Origin: Emcibacteraceae bacterium
Lineage (GTDB): Bacteria > Pseudomonadota > Alphaproteobacteria > Sphingomonadales > Emcibacteraceae
Length of the DNA stretch: 64,000 nt
Assembly: GCA_021774795.1 (NCBI GenBank)
Contig: JAJFIR010000008.1
Location: 1-64,000 of the forward strand
Direction of reading: 5' to 3'
The notes below the pieces were generated by a model. It had not been told where the DNA came from. It worked only from the letters and a program-made list of their open reading frames with translations, and did no database searches. Both the position numbers and the translations under genes were made by a program. This document shows, one piece after another, positions 1-7,574 of the stretch (position 1 is its first letter; every line of letters starts with the position of its first letter).

Positions 1-113
1 GATGGTCGATCAAAAGCGCGACCAATATCCCAAAGACTATCGCCCCGCTTCCACCTGTCCCATAACTCTTTCTTCTGCTCAGAGCTGTATTTTATTCTCG
101 TTCTATAAGCCAT
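1..113 (-). CDS. IS30-family transposase, N-terminal fragment
   Basis: The ATG is at 113 on the minus strand and the frame stays open to the window edge, giving about 37 residues. They begin MAYRTRIKYSSEQKKELWDR and continue with WKRGDSLWDIGRAFDRP. This is the N-terminal helix-turn-helix of IS30-type transposases, which binds the element's inverted repeat ahead of the DDE catalytic core. The core is not in the window, so whether the gene is intact is unknown. The family call rests on the recognisable N-terminal pattern only. Confidence 0.7.
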   Translation of the reverse strand, partial: MAYRTRIKYSSEQKKELWDRWKRGDSLWDIGRAFDRP

Positions 114-175
114 ATCAATCACTCCCTCTGTTTCTATACTAAAGTAAAGTGTTGCGTTGACCACTTGAAATGATC
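1..175 (-). mobile_element. End of an IS30-type insertion sequence, cut by the window edge
   Basis: The start of an IS30-like transposase reads out of the window on the minus strand. Upstream of its ATG, the minus strand at about 145-175 reads TTTCAAGTGGTCAACGCAACA, which resembles the terminal inverted repeats of IS30-family elements as I remember them. The exact tip cannot be fixed because the other end is outside the window, so 175 is approximate. The element lies just outside island 1. Confidence 0.55.
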
Positions 176-359
176 GTCGTTAGCAGACACTCAGAATAAT
201 ACCTCCAACCATGTGGGTATTCACAGCTAAGTGATTATTTGTATACAAATAATGCCGAAAAAATTCATTTTGTTGCCCCAGTGACACCCCAGGCCAAATA
301 GAAGCTTTTTCACTCAAATGGTAAACTTTTATAACTAATTGATGTATAAGGAAGAAAAA

Positions 360-376
360 TGGTGCCCGGGGGCGGA
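360..376 (+). repeat. attL of island 1 (copy of tRNA-Phe 3' end)
   Basis: This is a 17-bp perfect copy of the 3' terminal bases of tRNA-Phe including the CCA end, in the same orientation as 16939-16955. Identity stops directly after the final a (gcgg follows here, tttg at the tRNA). It is too short to be a tRNA. Confidence 0.85.
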
Positions 377-422
377 GCGGATTTCTTATATTTTTTATGT
401 AATAATATCAATACCTTATAGG

Positions 423-461
423 AGTGATACAAAATGGAGTTGGTGCCGATTTTGTATCACT
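423..461. repeat. 13-bp perfect inverted repeat inside the left end of island 1
   Basis: AGTGATACAAAAT (423-435) pairs with ATTTTGTATCACT (449-461) around a 13-nt loop. No T-run follows on either strand, so it is not an obvious intrinsic terminator. It lies 47 nt inside the left attachment repeat and 90 nt upstream of the first island gene. It could be an operator, or an arm-type or excisionase site for the island integrase. Confidence 0.5.
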
Positions 462-551
462 TGATGTGTTCTTTTGATGTCAAATTTTGTTAGTCCAGTA
501 TTTTCAACTACTATGTATCCAGCAAATTCCTATTATTAGCGGGAGAAATCT

Positions 552-1001
552 ATGTATGAAGCATACCATTTTAAAATTGAACAACATGATATTCATTATT
601 CTTATAACGCTTCGCCGAATACTTTTGATCACGATAGGAAAAGATCAACTCATAATGAATTTTGTCATGTAACTCTGATAGCATCCGTTGTTCATCCCGA
701 TAAAATTAAGGGAAGGGAAGTTGAGATAACCTTAATGGGGGAGAGGAGTGTTCAAAAAGAACTTGAAACAAAAGTTGTTGATAGAGCAAGTACCGACTGG
801 ATAGGAGCGATTGATTTGCATAGAGGGTCGAAAATTGTTTATTTAACCGTGCCAAACGATAAATTATTTGAAATTTATGGACTGATTTCTTCTCAAGTTT
901 TTCAAGACGTTATTTCATACGGCCCTCCACTTAAATATAACAAAGCGAAACTTAAGAGTGTCAGGTTTTACTCGACATTAGATATTGAGGAGCATTATTG
1001 A
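552..1001 (+). CDS. Hypothetical protein, first gene of island 1
   Basis: The protein has 149 residues. I do not recognise the family. The start is supported by gggaga six nucleotides before the ATG. There is no signal peptide or membrane segment. Charged residues predominate and the pattern (CHVTLIASVVHPDKIKGREV, then a hydrophobic strand IVYLTVPNDKLFEIYGLI) suggests a small soluble alpha/beta protein. It is followed on the same strand, after 101 nt, by the HEPN and RES genes. It could be part of that module, an immunity or sensor component, or independent cargo. Function is not inferred. Confidence 0.65.
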   Translation: MYEAYHFKIEQHDIHYSYNASPNTFDHDRKRSTHNEFCHVTLIASVVHPDKIKGREVEITLMGERSVQKELETKVVDRASTDWIGAIDLHRGSKIVYLTVPNDKLFEIYGLISSQVFQDVISYGPPLKYNKAKLKSVRFYSTLDIEEHY

Positions 1002-1102
1002 GCTGCGGGAAATAGTTATTGCTGGCAAAGAAGACAAAGTTCAATTTGTCTGCTAGAGTTATTTAGAGCGCCATTTTTGATAATTGCAATACGGGGGGAC
1101 GA

Positions 1103-2191
1103 TTGAGTAAATTTTCGTTACAGCCAAAAATATTCAAGTTTATTATTTCAACTCCTTCAAGATTTGTGGGAGAGATAGAAAACGAATTTTTCAAGTTAAG
1201 CCATGCATGGGAAAACAATTTGTTAGAATCCCATAGTCCTAGACAAGAAGAGAGACATTTTAGACAGTACTTGGAACTATCTGTAGAACTTCCTGAATAT
1301 AAAAAAGATAGTGGGATAGTAATTCCTAATTATGTAGGGGTTGCTGACAATTTTTGCGTGTTACTTGCAGTGCTATTTGGTAAGAGGTTCGATAACAATG
1401 GAGCTGTCATTCAGCATGGTAGAATCCATTTACCATCGGTAAATCAGCAAACCCAATTTCACAATAAACTTCTTATATTTAATAACACCAAACGGCGTGC
1501 CGACTATGCGTTAGATTTAAATCTAAGCAATTTTTGCAAACTAAGTCGCTTTTTTTCACATTGTGGTGGGAAGGTTACAAAGGCACATCAAACATTTTAT
1601 CAAGCGGGTCGCCTCTATACTCAAGCAATTCGAATAGTTGAAGAAAATCCCGAACTAGCATTTCTCAGTTTAGTAACCGTTGGGGAAACTCTATCTTCTT
1701 ATTTTGATTACAGAAGCGAAGATTTGCTCGATAAAAATACAAAGTCACTACTAATGGAAATAAAATGCAATTCCAGCAATGGTGAAGAAATTTACAATAA
1801 ACTAATTAAGAAATTTAGCAGCATTAGAGCAAAATTCGTTCTACATTTAACAGGGTGCTTAGATGACAGGTTTTTTACAAATTCTGAAACTGAACACAAA
1901 TACAATCAATTAACAAAGGAAAACATATCATTGAGACTCAGAGCCGCCTACGATCTTCGTTGCAAATATGTTCACGACGGAAAATCAGGTAATTCGTGGC
2001 TATCTGTTAAGTACGTAAGAGAGCATGAAGAGGTTTTTTCACAAAATAGAAATCTTGGCCCTATTGTGGAAGGCGATAAAGAAATGCAAAAAATCATACG
2101 TGACACTCCTACGTTTTTGGGGCTTGAAAGAATTGTTAGATATGCTTTAATCAAATTTCTTATAAAAACTCAATTGATTGAAGACTTTTAA
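1103..2191 (+). CDS. HEPN-domain protein (putative RNase), partner of RES gene
   Basis: The protein has 362 residues. The start is TTG at 1103, with a strong cggggggac Shine-Dalgarno six nucleotides upstream. The C-terminal third has a helical domain ending in R286-C-K-Y-V-H291, the R-x4-H signature of HEPN ribonucleases. Helices before it (about 180-290, with TVGETLSSYF and YDLRCKYVH) fit the ApeA/HEPN layout. The N-terminal half is unrecognised and may be a sensing part. HEPN proteins of this kind act in toxin-antitoxin and abortive-infection systems by cutting RNA; RNase activity here is inferred from the motif. The RES gene begins 26 nt downstream on the same strand, so the two are probably co-transcribed. 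Confidence 0.75.
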   Translation: MSKFSLQPKIFKFIISTPSRFVGEIENEFFKLSHAWENNLLESHSPRQEERHFRQYLELSVELPEYKKDSGIVIPNYVGVADNFCVLLAVLFGKRFDNNGAVIQHGRIHLPSVNQQTQFHNKLLIFNNTKRRADYALDLNLSNFCKLSRFFSHCGGKVTKAHQTFYQAGRLYTQAIRIVEENPELAFLSLVTVGETLSSYFDYRSEDLLDKNTKSLLMEIKCNSSNGEEIYNKLIKKFSSIRAKFVLHLTGCLDDRFFTNSETEHKYNQLTKENISLRLRAAYDLRCKYVHDGKSGNSWLSVKYVREHEEVFSQNRNLGPIVEGDKEMQKIIRDTPTFLGLERIVRYALIKFLIKTQLIEDF

Positions 2192-2217
2192 CTAAAGCAG
2201 GAAACGGGGGAAGAAAA

Positions 2218-3498
2218 ATGATATATTTATGTCCATATTGTTTTGCAGACAAATCCTTGGTAACAAGGCTAGAGAAAATCCGTGCGACAATAAAATCTAC
2301 GACTAAGTGTACATATCATGATAATCGAAAAGGTATACCGATCAAACGGATAGCGTCGTTAATTGATGATGTGATCGGTCCTAGAATAACTTTTGGGGAA
2401 TATCATTCTGTTCCAAGAGAACATGATGATCGAGTAGACCATCAGCAAGGGGGAAGTTCACTTGAAGACATTATTTATGATTTTACCGGAGCGGACGACC
2501 AAAATGTTGTAGACAATTTGATCGATCAACTCATTGCCCACGACCACTATGACGAAAAAGATGGTGAAATAGGAAAATACCATACGGATCAAAACTACGA
2601 GTTTAATAAATATTCTTTCGACGAACATCAGCATGAGCGAAAATGGATGGAATTTTGCGATAAAGCTACACACGAAAAACGTTTCTTTAATTCAGAAGCT
2701 AAAAAATTGGTAAGCGAAATATTCAGAAACATTCATCTTCTCAAAGATACAAAAAACCAATTTCCAGTTTATAGGATTGACCCTGGAGACTCCAATTCCG
2801 AGTTTTACCGTGCTAGGCAGGTATTCACGCAGGAAGAAATTGACAAAATTAGAAAAACACCGGAAAAAGAATTGGGTCCTCCTCCAAAAACTTTACGTAA
2901 AGCAGGTAGACTTAATCCTGCGGGTATTTCATCTCTTTATTGTGCGTATGAGGAAAAAACTTGCGTCGCTGAACTTAGGCCAGCAGTTGGGTCAAAGCTA
3001 ATTGTAGGAAAATTTGAATTAACTAGGCCTATTTGCGTTCTTGATACTACCAGATTTAAAAACTCAGTTAAAGAACTTGGTTTGTTCGCAAAAGACTTTG
3101 ATAGAAGATCAATGCAGTGGTTGTTTATGAAAAGATTCATGCGCGAGATTAGTAAACCTATTTTACCAAATGACGAGCACTTACGGTACATTCCAACTCA
3201 AATTGTTGCTGAGTATTTGGCCCATGAATATAAGTTTTCTTTAAAGGGCGATAAAACTGCAAAAATTGAAGGCATTATATTTGCATCGGCTCAGAATCCC
3301 ATAGGTAAAAATATTGTTCTCGTTGGGGATGCTTCTCAAGTATTTGCCAATACTGAAAGAGATGAAAATAAGAATCCCTCGGTAAGGATTTCACACAATA
3401 ATGTAAAAACCATCGAAATTAAGAAAGCATCGTATCATTTTGAAGATAGCCTAGGTTACAATGAGACTGATTGGAGGAAAGTTTTTGAAGAATATTAG
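2218..3498 (+). CDS. RES-domain protein with N-terminal zinc-finger region
   Basis: The protein has 426 residues. The ATG is preceded by aacgggggaag. The N-terminus has C5-x2-C8 and C31-x2-H34, a likely zinc knuckle. About 185-400 is a RES domain: YRAR near 197-200, AGRLNPAGISSLYCAYEE with R231, AELRP with E252, and GIIFASAQNP with the late Ser. RES proteins (ParT, MbcT) attack NAD+ or ADP-ribosylate targets and stop growth. RES genes normally pair with a DUF2384/Xre antitoxin, and none is here; instead a HEPN gene precedes it by 26 nt. The N-terminal part resembles the region Pfam calls HEPN/RES N-terminal, from memory. Catalysis is inferred, not shown. Confidence 0.8.
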   Translation: MIYLCPYCFADKSLVTRLEKIRATIKSTTKCTYHDNRKGIPIKRIASLIDDVIGPRITFGEYHSVPREHDDRVDHQQGGSSLEDIIYDFTGADDQNVVDNLIDQLIAHDHYDEKDGEIGKYHTDQNYEFNKYSFDEHQHERKWMEFCDKATHEKRFFNSEAKKLVSEIFRNIHLLKDTKNQFPVYRIDPGDSNSEFYRARQVFTQEEIDKIRKTPEKELGPPPKTLRKAGRLNPAGISSLYCAYEEKTCVAELRPAVGSKLIVGKFELTRPICVLDTTRFKNSVKELGLFAKDFDRRSMQWLFMKRFMREISKPILPNDEHLRYIPTQIVAEYLAHEYKFSLKGDKTAKIEGIIFASAQNPIGKNIVLVGDASQVFANTERDENKNPSVRISHNNVKTIEIKKASYHFEDSLGYNETDWRKVFEEY

Positions 3499-3560
3499 GG
3501 AATATGCACTGCTTATTCAATTATCGTTGATTTTAACACTAAATACTCGATGTTTTTGCA

Positions 3561-4943
3561 TTACATGAGCCAAAATGCCAGCGCAGCAACTCCCACTACT
3601 GAGCATAAAATAGTCATCATTATATTTGATTTAGCTGTTTCTATAACTTTATTCACGGTACATGAATTGGTCTGAGATACATTTTGACGTTCACTTTTTC
3701 CTGGAAAATCCCGATCATGTTGCCCATCAATATAACAACAATATTTTCCCTCAAAACCAATTTCTCGTAAGACTATTCTAGTGAATAAATCTCTAACTAG
3801 AACAATACTTGACCAAATGTTTTCTTCGCCAGAAATGATACCTCTGTGCACGATGTCATTTCGTAATGAAACTAATTTTCTAATGGTTACATCATCAAAA
3901 TCATTTTTTGGAATATCATAATATTCAAAAAGGGCATTGATCTTAGATCGAAGCGATCTTCTATTTAGTTGTGAAATTCCATTTGATAAAGTCAAAAGTT
4001 GTTCTTCAGATAATGACTTATCATTCTTGAGTAAATTATTGATCTTTCTATGAATTGACTTAAAAATTGGTTTTTCGATTAATCTACTATATCGTTTCGG
4101 TAGCTCGTTATTAACTATTGCCTCAATTGCTGTCATTGCAGTAAGAAATCTGACTTTATCAAAAGTTGAATGAGTTTGCATCCATCCAAGCGCGGTCCAA
4201 TAAATTTCTGAAAGCGGGCCATAATTCTCATAACGTTGCACAAGCGCTTTTATGAATGGATCATGATTTAAATAATGCTGAACTGCTAATTCTGGTTTAA
4301 ACCCTTCCCCTTGGTAAATAGTCGTTTCAACAAATGTATTATGAATATAGTCCACTCGGGGGCATTGCAGCCGACCGCCGTGCGCAAATGCCAATCCGTT
4401 ATGCATATGTCTTAGAAAATTATTACCATTTTCTAACCATTCGGTTTCTTCTATTTTCAAGTTAGATTCGAGCGCAACTGCTCCAGACATATCATCATGA
4501 GAACCTTTTTGATTGTCCCCTTCAACTATTAGTTTTCCGAGCGATGTTTCAACAATAGAATTTCGAAATGTTTTGAATGATCTAAACCAACGCCTCAGGA
4601 CAGGTTTTTCAATGGGCTGGGCTGCGAGAAATATAATTTTGACCTCTCGTGCCGCCAAAAATATATGAAAGCCAGCATCTGAAGTTTTGTAACTGACTAG
4701 ATATACGCTCTGTGAAGAAAATTGCTCTCCACCTTTACTTTCACCATGTAAAGATAGGTCTTCAATCAAAGTTCCTGCCTTACCTTGAGATTTGGAAATA
4801 AGTAAGAATACTTTCGAAGCTACTGGTTTTATATCAAATATTATTCTGCATTCGTCAGTGATTGTAATACCGAAAGAAATGTGTGCAGTCACATCATTAT
4901 AGGAAATTTTCCCTTCAAATACGGTTTCTTCAAGTAATGCCAT
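3561..4943 (-). CDS. ApeA-like HEPN protein with C-terminal membrane anchor
   Basis: The protein has 460 residues. Roughly 1-160 is beta-rich, like the N-terminal domain of ApeA-type defence proteins. A helical region follows (about 215-400) with L360-R361-N-D-I-V-H366, the R-x4-H HEPN signature. The last 20 residues (441-460) form a single hydrophobic helix, so the protein is probably tail-anchored in the inner membrane with the HEPN domain in the cytoplasm. It lies downstream of the Shedu gene on the same strand after a 44-nt gap and may be co-transcribed. ApeA is a single-gene HEPN anti-phage protein; family membership here is inferred from architecture and would need a profile search. The membrane anchor is unusual. 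Confidence 0.7.
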   Translation of the reverse strand: MALLEETVFEGKISYNDVTAHISFGITITDECRIIFDIKPVASKVFLLISKSQGKAGTLIEDLSLHGESKGGEQFSSQSVYLVSYKTSDAGFHIFLAAREVKIIFLAAQPIEKPVLRRWFRSFKTFRNSIVETSLGKLIVEGDNQKGSHDDMSGAVALESNLKIEETEWLENGNNFLRHMHNGLAFAHGGRLQCPRVDYIHNTFVETTIYQGEGFKPELAVQHYLNHDPFIKALVQRYENYGPLSEIYWTALGWMQTHSTFDKVRFLTAMTAIEAIVNNELPKRYSRLIEKPIFKSIHRKINNLLKNDKSLSEEQLLTLSNGISQLNRRSLRSKINALFEYYDIPKNDFDDVTIRKLVSLRNDIVHRGIISGEENIWSSIVLVRDLFTRIVLREIGFEGKYCCYIDGQHDRDFPGKSERQNVSQTNSCTVNKVIETAKSNIMMTILCSVVGVAALAFWLM

Positions 4944-4987
4944 ATTTTTAACTCCTATAGCGGTTTACCTTCAAGAATATTGGTCCA

Positions 4988-6181
4988 TTACCTTTTCATC
5001 ATCTCGATTATATTGTTGAGCCGTCCTAGAAGGTCATCGTAGGTAATTATGTCAATAATGTTACTATACTTTCGCTTGATAAACTCAAAATCAAACAATT
5101 GTTCATTTGTAAGGTCTTTTTCCCGACCTAAAATAATCATCCCTTTCGGGTTGGTAATTTTTGGAGCTAGATTTTTGGGAAGCTCTGCACTTCTTTTAGT
5201 ACGAATTTCTTTTTCACCATCTCTGCCCCATTTACTTAAGTGAAAAATGTATTTTTCTACTTGCATTACAGAGCCGGACAATTCCTTTTTGGGAGTATAA
5301 TTATTTCGGTACTTTCCTTTCGAAATCAAGCTGTTCGCAAATGGGCGTTTGATTTCAATGACATCGATATGACCATTTACATCAACGAGAGTTAAATCTA
5401 TGTAGCGATTAGTCGTCTTACTAGGATTTGAATAAAAATCTTTGATATGCAGATTATCTAACACAGCAATGTATTTGGGAAATAATAGTAGCAGAAAACG
5501 TAAAATACTATTTTGCCATGCTTTTTCCTGATACGCGTCGGGAAATTTCAACATTTCGATTAATTCATCACGGATAAATTCATATTTTTCAACTTCGTAC
5601 TCTTTTGATAAAGGCTCTCTGTATGCCCTTTGGATCGTCCTTTTTTTGTTCAGGTAACTCTCAAACTTGGATTGAGCATCAGTTGTTGTCTCAAAATAAT
5701 CCTTGAGTATACGTGTAATTCTAGACCGAACGTAGTGATTTAATTCAGTATTTGTAGGAAATTGTTGCAAGACCTGCCTGAAATCAATTAGAGGTATTGA
5801 GCTTTCATCTTTCCCACCAATAGTAATAGGTTCAGATAGGACATTATCAATATTTCTAAATACTGATAAACCTCTATTTGCCACAAACATTTTTAGAGTA
5901 ATTGAGCAGGATTCGTGGATTCTCAAGTCATACGAAATATCCAATATATCTTTATCTATTACAAAGTAATCATTTCTTAGTACACCAAGTCTGAAATTCC
6001 ACTCACCATCATCATGTTCATTTTCTACAACGTGATCCTCTGTGAAATGGAATACTTTACTAATGCAGACTTCACCATCTTCGCTTAAACGTTTAGATAC
6101 CCAGTCTTCAACACCATTATACCTGTCAGGCTCATAATTAAGTAATAATGTTTGTGTGGACTTTAAAAGATGAATGGTCAT
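4988..6181 (-). CDS. sduA: Shedu anti-phage nuclease SduA (DUF4263 family)
   Basis: The C-terminal half is a PD-(D/E)XK nuclease of the Shedu type. Numbered from the ATG at 6181 (397 residues), it shows D262 in RYIDLTLVD, then V-I-E276-I-K278-R-P and Q307 in a VMQVEKYIFHL helix. Shedu proteins are single-gene anti-phage systems in which this domain cuts DNA. About 1-180 is beta-rich and unrecognised, probably the regulatory part. An upstream ATG at 6229 would add 16 hydrophobic residues; I prefer 6181 because GGGGGAA lies 11 nt upstream. That leader is complementary to the loop of a hairpin at 32330-32361. The HNH and resolvase genes lie directly upstream on the same strand (63-nt gap). Confidence 0.85.
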   Translation of the reverse strand: MTIHLLKSTQTLLLNYEPDRYNGVEDWVSKRLSEDGEVCISKVFHFTEDHVVENEHDDGEWNFRLGVLRNDYFVIDKDILDISYDLRIHESCSITLKMFVANRGLSVFRNIDNVLSEPITIGGKDESSIPLIDFRQVLQQFPTNTELNHYVRSRITRILKDYFETTTDAQSKFESYLNKKRTIQRAYREPLSKEYEVEKYEFIRDELIEMLKFPDAYQEKAWQNSILRFLLLLFPKYIAVLDNLHIKDFYSNPSKTTNRYIDLTLVDVNGHIDVIEIKRPFANSLISKGKYRNNYTPKKELSGSVMQVEKYIFHLSKWGRDGEKEIRTKRSAELPKNLAPKITNPKGMIILGREKDLTNEQLFDFEFIKRKYSNIIDIITYDDLLGRLNNIIEMMKR

Positions 6182-6244
6182 TCTAAATAATTCCCCCAAG
6201 ATAGATGCTAACAAACCGATTATAAACATCTATCATTGAGCTGT

Positions 6245-6736
6245 CTACAGACGCGGCCGTGTACCAAATTTGCGATTCATTGCTTTTTTATTGAGTGTGT
6301 TGCGAAGGAACCTTGCAAGGTCAATTTTTTCGACAATCAATATCGAAAACCAAGTTTCTTTATCAGGATGAACCGTGTCGAGTAGTCTGTACCAGCTATG
6401 TGGATGTCTAAATCTGAGATGAAGAATAGAATGGCATGATTTACATAAGAACGGATCATTCAATATATTGTAATAATTTTCTGAATGAAACCCTATAGGT
6501 TTTTTATGTTTGCAGATGTCACAGGTTTTCGGTTTAGCAATGGCTCCAATGTTGAGCAAGTAAGTTCCGACCTTCCATGTGTGGATGCGTTCATTACTAG
6601 TAAAACCATTATAGTTTTTTAAAGGTGGCCAAGGCCATTTCGGAAGATTGGCATTTTTTAGATCGACCGGTTTTAAAAGTTTGTGCCTAGGTAGTAATGA
6701 TAACAGTTTTTCATAATCAAAATCAGCTCTGCTCAT
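6245..6736 (-). CDS. Small HNH-like zinc protein coupled to resolvase gene
   Basis: The protein has 163 residues. The centre has CDICKHKKP, then GFHSENYY, then CKSCHSILHLRFRHP. The two C-x2-C pairs and the His/Asn residues between them resemble a compact HNH-type endonuclease fold. Its ATG overlaps the end of the resolvase gene by 14 nt, which implies translational coupling. From memory, similar proteins (GxHxENYY plus CxxCH) occur in alphaproteobacteria, but I know no assigned function. It could nick DNA or simply bind it. A DNA role fits the coupling to a recombinase. Confidence 0.65.
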   Translation of the reverse strand: MSRADFDYEKLLSLLPRHKLLKPVDLKNANLPKWPWPPLKNYNGFTSNERIHTWKVGTYLLNIGAIAKPKTCDICKHKKPIGFHSENYYNILNDPFLCKSCHSILHLRFRHPHSWYRLLDTVHPDKETWFSILIVEKIDLARFLRNTLNKKAMNRKFGTRPRL

Positions 6737-7310
6737 TGATCACTCTGGTAACCGTAGAAACACCAACTTTCAATTCTCTGGCAATTTTTCTAATCCCTTT
6801 ATTTTCTGCACGTAACACTCGAATAGTGTTTTCAACATTTTTTGATACCTTGGGTCGACCGAGTTTCCTTCCATTCGCCTTTGCTCGCGCTAAGCCAGCT
6901 TTAACCCTCTCTTGTATCATAGATCGCTCAAATTCGGCGAATACTCCACACATCTGAAACATGGCACGTCCTGAGGGCGTCGTAGTGTCCATACCCTGTA
7001 TATGAATGTAAAGATTGAGGCCAAGTGCATTAACATCACCGAGGAAGCTTACCAAGTGCTGAAGTGATCTGCCTAATCGATCTACAGACCAAGTCATAAT
7101 TATATCGATCTTCCTTTTAGTAGCATCTTTCCACAATCTACTAAATTCTGCTCTTTGATCGCGTCCTTTAGCACCGCTGACCCCAAAATCCTGATAATGG
7201 CCAACAATTTTCCATCCCTGTCGATCCGCAATAGCCTTAAGTTCAAGGTACTGGTTTTCAGTAGTTTGATCAGTTGTCGAAACCCGTGTGTAAATTGCTA
7301 CTCTTTTCAC
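6723..7310 (-). CDS. Small serine recombinase (resolvase/invertase family)
   Basis: I start it at GTG 7310 because AAAGGA lies seven nucleotides upstream; a TTG at 7334 would add eight residues but has no site. The protein has 195 residues, the usual length for the Tn3 resolvase/Hin group. The catalytic domain begins YTRVSTTDQ with S11, followed by WSVDRLGRSLQHL with the conserved Arg pair, then the long helix AEFERSMIQERVKAGLARAK. The C-terminus is a helix-turn-helix (RKIARELKVGVSTVTRVIN). It is probably an island resolvase or invertase acting on sites upstream (see 7403-7508). It does not look like the element's integrase, a role filled by the gene at 15113. Confidence 0.9.
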   Translation of the reverse strand: MKRVAIYTRVSTTDQTTENQYLELKAIADRQGWKIVGHYQDFGVSGAKGRDQRAEFSRLWKDATKRKIDIIMTWSVDRLGRSLQHLVSFLGDVNALGLNLYIHIQGMDTTTPSGRAMFQMCGVFAEFERSMIQERVKAGLARAKANGRKLGRPKVSKNVENTIRVLRAENKGIRKIARELKVGVSTVTRVINEQS

Positions 7311-7402
7311 GATTAATCCTTTAAATTCAATCAATTAAGTATAATGTCAAGTTAACACAGGTAGGGGGTGGGTCAAGCGTTTTAAGTTGGAATCAGGAAA
7401 GA

Positions 7403-7508
7403 TTGATGTACCGTTATCAACTGTTTTTAGTACATCAAAACCATAAACAAGAAATGGCGGAAAATGGTAAGAGAATAATAGGGTTTGCGGAGGGGTTTTT
7501 AGTACACC
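7403..7508. promoter_or_regulatory. Candidate resolvase binding sites upstream of the recombinase
   Basis: In the 264-nt gap upstream of the resolvase, TTGATGTAC (7403-7411) and GTACATCAA (7430-7438) form a 9-bp perfect inverted repeat. The sequence gtttttagtaca-c occurs twice in direct orientation (7423-7436 and 7495-7508), differing by one base, 72 bp apart. Paired, partly symmetric sites beside a resolvase gene suggest a res-like or autoregulatory site. This is inference; I see no canonical res sequence. Confidence 0.4.
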
Positions 7509-7574
7509 TTTCTATCTCTCAAAATTAGGGATTAACATTAATTTGGCGATCCAAGTAAACAATCATTTAAACAC

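Larger units (their letters stand above)
114..551. other. 438-nt non-coding stretch at the left edge of island 1
   Basis: No convincing gene is seen. The stretch holds the end of the IS30-like element (to about 175), the left attachment repeat (360-376), and a 13-bp inverted repeat (423-461). The sequence between 377 and 551 is AT-rich and probably contains the promoter of the first island gene, but I cannot assign a clear -35/-10 pair. Confidence 0.6.

Noticed and set aside
360-376. A second tRNA-Phe gene
   Set aside because: Only the last 17 bases of the tRNA are present; there is no anticodon or D arm. It is an attachment repeat.
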